Assembly (NCBI RefSeq): GCF_964355755.1
Contig: NC_092671.1
Location: forward strand, 33,309,304-33,373,303
DNA length: 64,000 nt
Direction of reading: 5' to 3'
Origin: Antedon mediterranea
Lineage: Eukaryota; Echinodermata; Crinoidea; Comatulida; Antedonidae
The position numbers and the translations under genes were made by a program. Positions 1 to 11,472 of the stretch are shown here, piece after piece. Each line of letters opens with the position of its first letter. The first letter of the stretch is position 1. The notes beneath the pieces are model-generated. The model had not been told where the DNA came from and made no database searches. It saw only the letters and a program-made list of their open reading frames with translations.

Positions 1-2705
1 ACTGCCAACTGCCCACAATGGAACAAAATTTAAACTAAAGGCCCATATAGCCTTTCAAGCACATTGTATAGTTTTTGAATAGGTTAGTTATAAAATAAGC
101 GCTCTGGTCGCTACAAAACCATATTAATAGATAGCATTAAAATCACTACAGAGAAACCAATTCATATAGTCTTAACTATTAAAATGATATACAGGATTGA
201 AATGCATTAAATCTGTTATCACAAGCTGGAGGAGAATAACTGAAGAAATTAAAATACAAGCTTCTATTAATACTCAATCCACTCAAGCCAACATTGACCA
301 GCAGGTTCACAAGGGGAAAAAGAGTTGAGATAGTCACGTAGGACAAAAGAGTTTAGCAGCTGCATGAGAAGAACCAATCCACTTTACAAGTAACCTAACA
401 GCGTCTCCGGGGACGCGGGTCACTAGCACAGGTCTGACCCTGGATTTTTAATAGACTTCCTGCTTGGACACAATTTCTGGACGTGCCTACCTGCCCTGCT
501 GACCTATTCTACACCATCTTTCTACTGTGTTGTGAATAAATATGTATATTAATATAGTAATATTATATAGTACGTTCACAATGCTATGTTTGTATATGTA
601 ATAGTTTTTATAGAATAGTAATAGTACGTTTGGCCTATTTAAATTTGCAATATGACCAGATACCGGTTATAAATAAATTGATAAAATATGGAATTATTCC
701 GATAAAACAATATGATGATTATGAAATCAAAGTACATCTGTATGATCGATGACAGTGATAAGGTTGATAACATTTTACTGATGATGGTGATGGTAATGGT
801 GATATTAACAATGACTTGAATGATAACTATGAAGATAGCATTGACGATAATGATGAAATTATAATATTGATGATGATGATGATGATGGCGACGACAGCGA
901 TGATGATGATGATGACGACAGCGACGACATTGATAATGATAATCATGAAGATGACGTGAAAGATAAATATGCTGTATACAAGAAAATATTGATGGCTATT
1001 TAAATATAGTTTATAGAAAACATACTTTTAAATTTGAATTCGATTAATTAGTATACACCACTAGAGAAAAACCCATGATTTAAAAAATAAATATGCATAT
1101 TATATTTCAAAGTGCATCGACCTTTTTATATATCAAATAAATGACAAGAAAGATTTATATAATATAAAATAAATATGAAAGAGAAAATCGATTTTAATAT
1201 TTAAAAAATGAAAAACAAGGACATTAATGCTCATATGCGATTTTTATTGGTTGTTTTTGTAGATTTGAAAAGATATAGATTTCATTGTAAATTGATCGTT
1301 AAAAACAGAAATCACTGATGGTCTGAGTACAATACAAAGCATGACGTAACGTGATGAATAGTAGTACGGATGAATGATACAAATTCGGAGACGGCAATGA
1401 TTATTTTACAGATTTTTTTTTTAGCATCTGCTCTGTGCACATAAAATAAGTGGAAGTTAGTTGATTTTAAGAGCCATTCATTACCAGTCATTTATTACTA
1501 ATAATATTTAACCCTGACCTTGTTCAAAGTTTTCAATATAGTAAATATCATTTATCAGGTAAATTATGTTAGAAATAAAGTGGGACTCATCTCCGCATTT
1601 GATATTTAGAGAATTTTTGCAATTGGTAATCACCATAAAATGTTATCAATAGTAATTGTGTACACTTTCTGAATAAGAAAACGTTTACCAGAATATTAAA
1701 AACATTATTATAGCTTTAAATGCAAACAAAAAGTGCCTTTACTATGCTTGCTCCCATTTATGTTAGGCAACTGAACTTTAAAAAGTCTGTTCCAATGGGA
1801 ACAACTCAGTTGTTCTGAACATTTGAGTGCAAATTTAATAACTAGTTTAAAAAAAAATTGAAAAAATAGTGGACAACTAAAAAGAGCTTCATTGCCCTGT
1901 GGACAAACGTTTTTTATTCTGGGAGCACTGCTTTTAGATTACATACAACTAGCCACTAGTTAGTAGTTTTCTAATAGGAACTATAATAATATGTCATTGG
2001 ACATATATACATTATATTGTTCCAGTTCCATTTAGTGATGTGGTAGGGAACAGTTTAAATTTAACAATACAATAGCCTCCCAGACACAAGTAAAGGTTGA
2101 TCTCACAGCAATTTTCTAGCCAGGAAATACTGGGCAACCACTAAACCAATCTTAATGATATACATCCCTATGTTAAGATGACATAAAGAATACATGATAC
2201 TGATATTGTAAGACAAAGAATGTGAAGAAACGCAAGTCTTCGTTGTACTGAGAGAACTTAAATGAATTTGACAATTGTAAATTTAATATGATAAAAGAAT
2301 AAATTTGAATATTTATCTAATTATGATTATCATAAATACTTATCATCAAACTTATTTATTCTCAAATGATAAAATAAAAATATTAAGACCTGATGTAAAT
2401 AAATTCAGGAATATTTAATAGCAGTTTTCCTTAGTACTCTATATAGAGTATTCACATGTTTTCAATGTTGACAATTGTTTTGCATGAGTTAGTCAATTTT
2501 AGATGGTAATTATAATTGTAGATCATATTATCATTTATCTATTATATTTTGTTGACCAACTAGTATGTAGATGTTTAGTTATTGGTCTTCTCAATTTTAG
2601 TAGTAGTGATAAAATCTATCTTTTTTCCGATATACAAAAATAGATTGAATAAAAAAGATACTAAATAGTAGGAAGAAAACAATCTTATTGGTTGAACAAT
2701 ACGAA
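1..2705. other. AT-rich non-coding DNA
   Basis: No supported gene. About 770-955 is a degenerate GATGATGAT/GACGACAGC microsatellite. Around 1040-1210 and 2280-2400 are runs of A+T-rich low-complexity DNA. Nothing else is recognised. Confidence 0.6.
856..950 (+). repeat. GAT/GAC trinucleotide microsatellite
   Basis: Imperfect tandem GATGATGATGATG with interspersed GACGACAGCGA units. Confidence 0.8.
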
Positions 2706-2707
2706 TA

Positions 2708-3463
2708 CAGTCGACTCCGCCTAAGTCGAATCTAATGGGACCGGTATAAAAATTCGAGTTACGCGAACTTCGACTTACAGATTTGCCAAAAAAATGCTAG
2801 GCCTCACTAGCTGCGCTATGGCTAGGCCTATACTATAGTGGACCCTGCCCTGTCGCGATCGCGGCCCACGAGATGAGCCTTCTTGAATTGAATTTGCTTA
2901 GCTAGCTAGCTAGGCCTAATAAATGCTAAGCCTCTTTATCGACAATGATAAACTGTATTTTTCCGAAACAATACAAAAACGTATAATAAATACATTTCGG
3001 TTCTTATTCGAAATCGGTATCTATTGTTTATTGCCATCTGTCTAGCACAAAATAGGTACCCACAAAACGCCGCTCAAGTTCTCAACTCTGAAACAACTCA
3101 TACACTATACACTAGCGCGAGTTGTAGGACGCCGCCTATACTATACAACCTGCTTGAGAGAACCGATATGGTCCCACATTTCCCCTCTGTTGTTTGTTTA
3201 TCGAATTACGTACGTTTCATCGGCTTTTTTAACGCGTTGTTGCCGCGTAATTTGTGACTTCGACTTATACGATATAAATCACTAAAGAATGTGTGTATTC
3301 GGACCGCAAAAAGACGTCGACTTAGACGAATTTCGACTTAGAAAAGTTCGACTTAGAAATAAAAATTACACAGTAATGTATAGGAAAGAATTGGGACTTT
3401 CCTAAAAATTCGACTTTCGCGATTTTTCGACTTACGCGAATTCGACTTAGGCGGAGTCGACTG
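2708..3463. mobile_element. Non-autonomous Tc1/mariner (pogo-like) element, 756 bp
   Basis: The ends are CAGTCGACTCCGCCTAAG and its exact inverted copy (...GGCGGAGTCGACTG), each flanked by TA (2706-2707 and 3464-3465), the TA target duplication of Tc1/mariner elements. CAG termini suit pogo/Tigger. Internally, 'TTCGACTTA' words recur near both ends as subterminal repeats. It has no transposase; the 77-codon frame inside is not recognisable. Confidence 0.85.
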
Positions 3464-3465
3464 TA

Positions 3466-6400
3466 CATTAAAAAATTCTTTAGCTAAGTTAATGATTGGA
3501 TAAAAGAAGTAGTTGGTATCTAATACGGCATATTGAAAATATGATGGGTCTTTAAAGGCCGCACATGCATGAATACAGATCTAGTAGTTTCATATTACTC
3601 TACGTATTATTTGAGAGGTAACTACGGTAAACAAATAGATGAAATTGACAACAGATTTATTTGAATGATGTCCTGAGGAAAAACGAATAAACCTAGACTG
3701 ATGGTATATTTAAAAAACAGTATTTAGCCATGATGAATAATGTTGGCGACTTTCATTTGAATAGTTAAAATAGCAGTTTTATTCATTAGTTTCCTTATAC
3801 CAGGATTTGCAAAATGTCCCATGGGCTTTTTATTTATGTGGATTTAATGTTCATGTCAAATAATATATGAAAGCAAATGTCCTTAAAAGATCAGAATAAC
3901 AAAAGATTAACAAAGAAGTACAGCATGCCAAATGACAGGTAAAAATAATAAATCACCAAATGGAATAATTTTCATTTTAATTTGTGGGCTATTAATGTTT
4001 TTCTAGCTTGTTTATCAGGAGTAGGTCGTTTCAGATGCAATGACTTTACTGCAGTCTTTACTGAAAGTTTTTCATGCTTAAGTATCAAAATGTACGTTAC
4101 CATAAGAGTGACAAACATGTGTACGCACATGCTGTTTACACATACTATTGTCACAGTGTGGTTGCTTAATACAAAGGTCTTAAAGACTAGCGGAAACTTG
4201 ATTGAAGCTTACAGGCATCTTGACATTTGAAAGACAATTGTTTTTTTGTTTATTAAAAGGGACGCTTTTTGGAATTAGTATGGTACTTTTAATATTCACA
4301 TCTTTCATAGAATGCCCAAGTCTGACTCAAAATTCAATGGAATCCAGGGCCTGTTTTGTTTGTTTTTCTATGGAACATTAAAATTTCAACAAATTGTTTG
4401 CATGATTAAATTTTCTATAGCGCCCTCTATATTAAGATTTTAGCCCAGTAGAAAATTCGGCTCAAAAAGTTTGTTTTTAATTATTAGATAGTTTTTTTTG
4501 TTTTGTTAATGGTGTCTCTGACACAAGGATATTGATTTCTAGGTGATGCTACCATTTTTATGGAAATAAATATTGTTAATGATGATGATATTACTGAGAA
4601 CTACTGTAATTGGCAAAAACATATGACTGTGCATCCAATCCAATTCTCTTTTTATATATTTTATTTAGTATTTATATTTTTATTACACTTCTTTCAGTTT
4701 TTATTAACGTTCACATATTGTTAACAACATTCTACAACAACATAGTAAAACTTTGAAGTTGTTGTTTTATGCAGTACAAAACCGACAATTAAAAAAAGCT
4801 TTCATAGATTTTATATCTTTCTTTAATGGTTTGTGGAAATTTTCTAGGAACTCTCATTAAGTTAGACAGAAAAGAAAATTCAATTTTGATGATTAGGAAT
4901 GTTTCAAGGTCATATTTGGACTGTATAATATATTTAATATTCACTTTATATTGACTGATGTATAATCATCCAATGCACTTTATATTTCAGTTCTTATTTT
5001 GTAATATTATCCTAGAACTATAAAAACAAATAATGATGATGAAGTAGTATCAGTTTCTACAGTACTTGAGTGATGATTTGATTATGACGATGACGATGAT
5101 GATGCTAACGCTAACTATGGCTTTGATGATGATTGTAATATGATTCTGATGATTATGATGATGATGATTGTAACTGTAACTATGATTATGATGATGGTGA
5201 TTGTAACTATGATTATGATTGTAACTATGATTATGATGATGATGATTGACTATGATTATGATGATGATTGTAACTATGATGATGATTATGATGATGATGA
5301 TTGTAACTATGATGATGATGATTGTAACTATGATTATAATAATTTTGATTGTACTATGATTATGATGATTTTACCTATGATTATGATAATGATGATACAA
5401 TGGTGATTAACTAAAATGATGAAAGTAAAATAAAAAGTAAGATAAAAACTGATGTGTAGGCCTATAACAACAATTATGTTACAACACAGATGAAACTTTA
5501 TGCTAAAATGATTTACTGTATATATGATTATGAAATGATAATGAATGTTGTTAGAATTAAACAATATGATGAATTGATATTTTTATGGTATGAACTATAT
5601 TAAACATGATGGTAAATATAATGATTATAGGACCATATATGTATTGTAAAAACAACATAGTAAAATTCTCAATACAAACATGCCAAGTAAAACCACAAAT
5701 ATTATGCAAAGCAAAAAATTGGATGACCAAGTCAATCAACTGCCATGACATTATACCCAGTAATGAGTAAAATTATAAATATCAGGCCTAAGGGATTATC
5801 CATAAGCAGTAAAGATTAATTAAAAATAGAGGAATAAACCTCATTCTGCCTCTACCATTTAATTATCAGAAGTAGATTGACTGGAGAAGGAATGCAGAAT
5901 ACAAGAAAAAAACTATATTTATTCTTTAGTTTGCAGATTTTGCATAGATGAACATCTGTGCATCCCTATAGCACAATTGGAATAGTCTGCTATAACACAA
6001 TTGGAATAGTCTACTTTTACAAAATTGGAATAGTCCACTATTGGGATAGTCGCAAAAGTTAAAATCTCATCCGGCAATGCATACGTTTTATTGGTGTTGC
6101 TGCATACAATGATAGCAAATTCTATTTTTATGTAATATAATATAACTCTATATAAATAATACACCTCTATTTTGGGGACACCTCTATTCAGGTGATACTT
6201 TCCAATAAAAAAAAGTGCAGTAATATGTTTAACACTAGGAAATATTATATTATTATATTTATTCATAATTAAAAGGATACTTTTTTAATTGGATACGACC
6301 AAATAGGTCAGCTAATGCAGTGCAAATTTGGCCATCTTTATACTTTAGGTCTATTTTGAACTGATTTATTCTTTTACTCTGATCAAGACACACTTATCAC

Positions 6401-7053
6401 CTCCTAACTCATTCAAGTTATCCAATCATCCCTTTAATTCCGTCATCCTATTATCACACACACCTCAAAATAAAATAAATCATGGGTATATACACAAGTA
6501 ATCCTAAAATGCATTATAAAAAGTAATATAGATATGTTGTGATGTATAAGCAGATTTTTTATACATATTTTTTTCTATTTTAATTTACTTGTCAATTGAC
6601 TCCTTAATCTTCTAGATTACCTAATTCAAAGGATCTACAAATATTATCAGTAGAATGTCTTAAAGTGTTAAATTTTAATGTCAAACTAGTATATAAGTTA
6701 TCGTCCTTGATAAATATAATTGACAAATCTGGTTTAGTATTATATTTAAAATATATATACTGTAACAGAACTGTGATTTCTAGGATTTTATCTTAGCAAA
6801 TAAAAAAGTTTTTTTCTACGCGAGAACCAAGGTGCTGGAATTTGAAAGCAAGTACGTGGAACTATGATTGTTAATGTTTATTTATTTTGTAGGTAGTACC
6901 AAATTAATTTCTTTGTAACAAACCATTTAAACTAAAATTTACATTATGACCAACACATGAGACAGAATTGGCCCTCTAGAGGCCAGTCTGTTTCATTACA
7001 GTTTATTAACCCTCTTCTGAAGAAGTTCTTTGCATTGCATTTTACCCCCTAAG
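3466..7053. other. Non-coding DNA with low-complexity tracts
   Basis: No supported gene. It holds the TGATTATGATGATG tract below, a short degenerate ACAATTGGAATAGTC repeat (5968-6045, four imperfect copies) and a fragment of the 'GGGGACACCTCTATT' family (6160-6200). Short ORFs here are low-complexity or lack splice support. Confidence 0.6.
5080..5400 (+). repeat. Imperfect TGA/TGATTATGA microsatellite-minisatellite
   Basis: Long interrupted tract built of GATTATGATGATGATG and GATTGTAACTATGAT units. The apparent Met/Ile/Asp-rich ORF over it is an artefact of the repeat. Confidence 0.85.
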
Positions 7054-7386
7054 TTTTAAAGATGGATTGTCTTCCTGAAAATAATTTTTACAATTTTTGT
7101 TGTTGAATATGGAATTTTAATGTCACACAATAGTTACCACTATGACCAAAACTCGGATCTAAAAAAATTGTATTTACCTAAAAAAAATGTAATTTAAAGC
7201 AAAAAAATGGATTTTTGGTTGAATTTAACCATTTATATGTTATCTTATAAGTGAAAAATTTTATTTTTTTTAATTTTTTTTTTATATGGAAGTGATTAAC
7301 TTTATTAAAACTACAACATAACCTATTCAAAGTCTGATTTAATTAATCTTCATTTTTCATGTTTTTGGGGGACAATACATCTTTAA
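7054..7386. mobile_element. MITE, TTAAAGATG...CATCTTTAA family
   Basis: It begins TTAAAGATGGATTGTC and ends GGGGGACAATACATCTTTAA, an imperfect inverted pair also seen in a better copy at 25993-26540. The internal sequence (GAATATGG.ATTTTAATGTCACA, AACTTTATTAAAACTACA, AAGTCTGATTT) is shared with 53240-53440 and weakly with 49180-49430. It lies just downstream of the receptor LBD exon. Confidence 0.65.
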
Positions 7387-7743
7387 AAAGAATTTTAAGA
7401 ATAATTGGAAATGTGAAAAGGTAAATAGTGATAAACTGGATGGTGTTTAAAAGTACTACAATACAATTACTACATAATATAATAACTGATACATAAAAAT
7501 ACAACAAATAATAGAGCATTAATATACTGTTACTGCATTGTTTATAAGTTCTAGTTAAGATTCTATTTTCTACTTTATCAACATCATTTTTTTTTATCTT
7601 TTTAAATTAAAATATATGGTGACAGACGGTCATGTATCCCTCGAGATATAAGTATATTAGAATTCTGGGTAGTTTTCAAGTTTGATTAATTTTTTGTATT
7701 GCTATAAAATGAAATACCACTAGAGGGAAATAAGAATTATTGA

Positions 7744-8027
7744 CTAATATATGGACAATTTGAAGACATAAAGAATTAGAGAAAAATTAATCATATCTTG
7801 ACCAACATTAGACAACTGCGGAGCTGAATCCTTGATGGACGTGATTGTGGTCATCATGTTTGAATCCTCTGAGATTTTAACAGCATAATGCAACACATTA
7901 TTGGCCAATTGATATGCTGTGCATGACGATTTGTTGGGGGAAAGAATCGCCATTATCATTAATGTCATTCCCTCAGGACTGAGTAGACGGAATTGTTTAA
8001 TAAACTTTTGACCAATGATGTAGTCAC
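7744..8027 (-). CDS. Probable nuclear receptor ligand-binding-domain exon, 3' end of gene
   Basis: The frame reads GDYIIGQKFIKQFRLLSPEG, then MTLMIMAILSPNKSS, then a helical tail ending FKLSIY and a stop. LSPEGMTLMIMAILSPNK resembles helix 8 and its following turn in NR1 ligand-binding domains (FXR/VDR types have ...ALL.AI.ILSPDR). The following segments QLANNVLHYAV and TTITSIKDSAPQLSNVGQ sit where helices 9 and 10/11 should be. A possible acceptor GAGTAG|GT at 8028 starts at phase 1, matching the donor of the second-finger exon only about 560 bases upstream, but its pyrimidine tract is poor. No PLxxE-type AF-2 helix follows. Helices 1-7 are not encoded here, and I found no exon for them between 8037 and 8583. 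If all four exons join directly, the protein is about 186 residues, very short for a receptor. The LBD reading is by similarity remembered, not computed. Confidence 0.5.
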
Positions 8028-8039
8028 CTACTCTCATTG

Positions 8040-8582
8040 AGTTGTGGTTTTGATGAAGTAAAATCAGTCATTTAATATTTTAAATGAAAGGCCTGTTCGC
8101 ATGGAGAATAGTAAAATTTGGTTTGTTTCTAAATCTGTCTACATACAAACTTTATGCACATTACTACCATATTTGGGCACATCATATTTTTATCATTTGA
8201 GTTTATTTTTTAATTTGATAGGGTAAATAGAGCTTGAAAAACTGAAACTTTGAGACACTATCTACCTTACTTTTATTTCTTGTTTTGCAAACACATGATG
8301 TACTGCAAACACTACGATTATATTTTAACCCATCCATAATATGTTTTCACCTATCTTCCTGTTTTAAATTTACTATTATTAGACATTAACATCTTAACTT
8401 TGTTCAAACTGGGGTTATACAGTCATGATTGAAATATATTCATCATCTATCCAGTTATAATATCATATAATTAAAGTTAACTTAAAAGGTAAAATTAAAA
8501 GCTCAAAATACATACAAAATCAATATAGAATACATACATACAAACAAAACGAATACAAAATAAAGTCAACAACTGGTTATAG
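8040..8582. other. Short intron between second-finger and LBD exons, containing a MITE relic
   Basis: All three minus frames are broken by frequent stops and no convincing exon for LBD helices 1-7 is visible. About 8135-8275 contains CAAACTTTATG, CACTACCATATTTGGGCA-like words and flanking pieces shared with the small transposons at 58.6 and 58.9 kb, so at least part of this intron is transposon-derived. One weak alternative exon reading (about 8165-8300) ends in a stop and overlaps the relic; it was not accepted. Confidence 0.5.
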
Positions 8583-8588
8583 ACTTAC

Positions 8589-8730
8589 CCTCTTTGGACA
8601 TCCCGACTTGCAGACATTTTTTCCATCGACATAGCTGGCATTGGTTTCTTGTGTATAAAGAGATATCGCATTGGCCTGTGTTTGAGCATGTGTAAGATTC
8701 ATGTTGCGTAAGACTACGTCGGAAGAACCC
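8589..8730 (-). CDS. Nuclear receptor DNA-binding domain exon, second zinc finger
   Basis: This 142-base exon encodes 47 residues, starting GFFRRSLTQHESYTC and ending KKCLQVGMSKE, plus one base of the next codon. The second finger has the canonical spacing C-x5-C-x9-C-x2-C (CSNTGQC, then YTRNQCQLC). The acceptor is TTTTGTAG|GGG at 8731 and the donor is GAGG|GTAAGT at 8588. Start phase 0 fits the 37.8 kb exon. The 142-base length and the break right after GMSKE match the RAR/ROR-type gene structure as remembered. GMSKE is typical of RAR, while CRWKKCL with Trp is unusual (CRLQKC or CRFKKC is usual). Together the two exons give a complete 66-residue core DBD. This is strong evidence for a real gene, but the subfamily needs a tree. 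Confidence 0.95.
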
Positions 8731-11419
8731 CTACAAAACGAAACGAATCATGATAATTATTTTTCATAATCAAAATTCACAACCAATCATGAAAAATGGT
8801 CACATTTGCAAACCCTTTGGTGAAAATTATTGACATTGATTAAAAGGTACAAGTTGAAATGAAAAACTTGATCTCTTTATTGGATACTGGATAGCAGTAT
8901 TTACACTATATCTTTATATAAATTAGAACTAGTGAATTGTAACACAATATTAAAAGGAACACGCTGGAAGACCCTGATCTTGATTGGATAGTAGATATTT
9001 AAGATAAACTGTGTCTTTATTAGAATGAGTGAACTGAAACATATACCATGTAACAACAAGAACAAGTAATGAAGATTCTTAACTCATTTTTAGTAAAATT
9101 TAAAATACAGTTTATACTATGATATCTTTCTTTTTACAAATGCAACTTGCAAAATACATGATGGATATTACTATATTGTGCTTAGCCTTATAAACTAATA
9201 CTCAGACTTGGGAGTAGTCAAGTCCGTAGCCAGGCTTTTTATTAAAAGGTTAATTTTGTCCACAAAATTGGGATAAACAGGGAAACACACCACCAAGCTA
9301 TAGCTCCACTATAAAAAAAACCTGTGACATATCTACATGCATCTTACTTGAATCAACCTCGTTATATAGTTAAATAATTTGATGTCATAATACTTGACCA
9401 AATAGACAACAGAAGCACTAAAAAACAACACATATTCGAATGTCTTAATAGAAAACTCTAATGCAAGATCATCCTTCTTTGTGTGACATAGGAAATAATT
9501 GAAATAATGTTCTGCACTCATTTATGTGTGCTCTCAAAATAGTTTGTATCATTATTATGAGGTATTATTAAAATAATGATGTTATGTAAAAAGTACAAAA
9601 TGACCAGTTGTCTTAAATATTAATACCTATATTTTAAAAATAAATAAAAATGAATACGCTCAGGCCTGAATACGCTCAACATTTTGGAAGGCAAGAGTAG
9701 TGAGGATGGCTTCAAACTGTCATATCTGATTGACCGATTTATAATGCAGTAGATTGTCTGAATTTGAGGTAGTAATTTTTTCATTTAACTTTGTGGGAAA
9801 GGGCTAATGTCTGTTTACCAGGTAGCTAAAAAGAAAACAAAATAAAGACACTTCCTAGATTTCAACATAAAACACAAATATGTTTATAATATATAATTTA
9901 ACTCTGAAATTTGTTTACAAAACTAAAAGTGTCATGAGAAATAAAATTTATCTTGTTGAGATTTAATTGGGTTTAAGCATTTTAAACAAACAAACAAAAG
10001 CGTTTTGAAAATAACTTCATTGATTTAGAATTGAGAATATATTTGATTTTGCATTTCATATGCAGAGTAATATTTCACTGTCCACACTCAATCAGAGCTG
10101 CAGTGTCATTGGCTTTAATAATGAGGTCACTAGGTGACCTAGTTATTAAGGGTCAAACATTTTCCCACTTATGTTTATGAACCATAAAATCTGGAATGAC
10201 TGCATAACTATGGAACCATAGCCGCAGCCATCATATTATAATTTCATTTGTCTATTTCTAAAAAGTATGTTATGACTACAGTAATAATATAAAATAAGCT
10301 GTTTTCTTTAGTGTACCAGTTTGCGTGGTTGGATTGACTAACATTCAATCATAAATGAATTTTCTTTAATTATCTCACTAAAATATGAAAGATGGAAAAA
10401 TACTGCAAAGTTATTAATCTACAATCACCTTGCCGGAGTTCTGATCTATTTTCAAAATGAACTCTGTTACAGTTCTTTAGAAAAAAAAATTTTCAATTTA
10501 TGAAAAGATTCTCCTTGACTTCAGTGAGATGCGAGAAGAAGAAGAAGTTCGATCAGAGCCTAGAGGTACTTTACAGTTCAACAAGAACACTTTTTAAGAA
10601 GTTAATTATTATTTATCTAAAATAAACCATGCATGACCATTAAAGAAACAGCTAAAAAATGTATATAATTCTATATTTAATAATGTTTTTTTAATAATAT
10701 CTATAGACAATAATTCAGGAAATTCCTATTGTACTAAACTTGACCAAGCAAGAAAAATCAACCTGGTCGAAGGCTACAAACCACATTTTAAGTATACTAC
10801 TATATTTCTTTCATTTTAATTGTTTTAACTTTGGAGAATTTGAAAGTCATAACTAAAATAAATCGCAGATCAAATAACGAAAATGGTCAATGAATATCAA
10901 CCACATGTCATAGGCAATCAAATACATGCCCTAGTTCTCATGGCGACACTACCACCAGCGTATTAAAAAAGTAGTGCCAAAAGAAATTGTGCTGATGTTA
11001 AAGATATCTAGGTTCGTACATCGAGTGCGGCCTAGTTAATGTTGCACACTCAGACAATGATTTAGCAGAGATGAACGACGGAATTAGTCTTAACGGACCT
11101 TCAGCGTTCACCTGCCTTACCGTACAGAGTTATTTTCAATGTCATCACTATTGTGTTAAAACAATAATAAAGACAAAAGAAGTTTATGTTACAGTCCAGT
11201 GGTTGACAAATGATAATCTTTATAAAAAAATAAGATAAATTGCCTTTAAAATTATATATTATTTTAATTCTGTAATAACCAAACAAATTTAAAACTCTGG
11301 ATTAAGACATTGCTATGCGAATTGATAGCCACATTTATAATACCATCACTTATTTCCTAATTACAGCAATAAAGCGGAGTGGGCTTATAGTAATGATCTC
11401 TCCTATCCTATATAGGCTA

Positions 11420-11472
11420 CTACTACTATTATTATTATTATTATTATTGTTATTGTTATTATTATTGTTATG
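11420..11472 (+). repeat. TTA/TTG microsatellite
   Basis: CTACTACTATTATTATTATT continuing as TTG/TTA units. It gives a poly-Leu run in one frame that is not a gene. Confidence 0.8.

Noticed and set aside
3024-3257. 77-codon plus ORF
   Set aside because: Inside the pogo-like MITE, without any recognisable protein.
5140-5406. 88-codon Met/Ile/Asp-rich ORF
   Set aside because: It is entirely a TGA/TTA microsatellite read in frame.
5919-6266. 115-codon minus ORF with repeated VDYSN
   Set aside because: Built from a short degenerate tandem repeat in AT-rich DNA.
8165-8300. Extra LBD exon reading ...KVDSVSKFQFFKLYLPYQ
   Set aside because: Runs to a stop within a MITE relic and has no LBD pattern.
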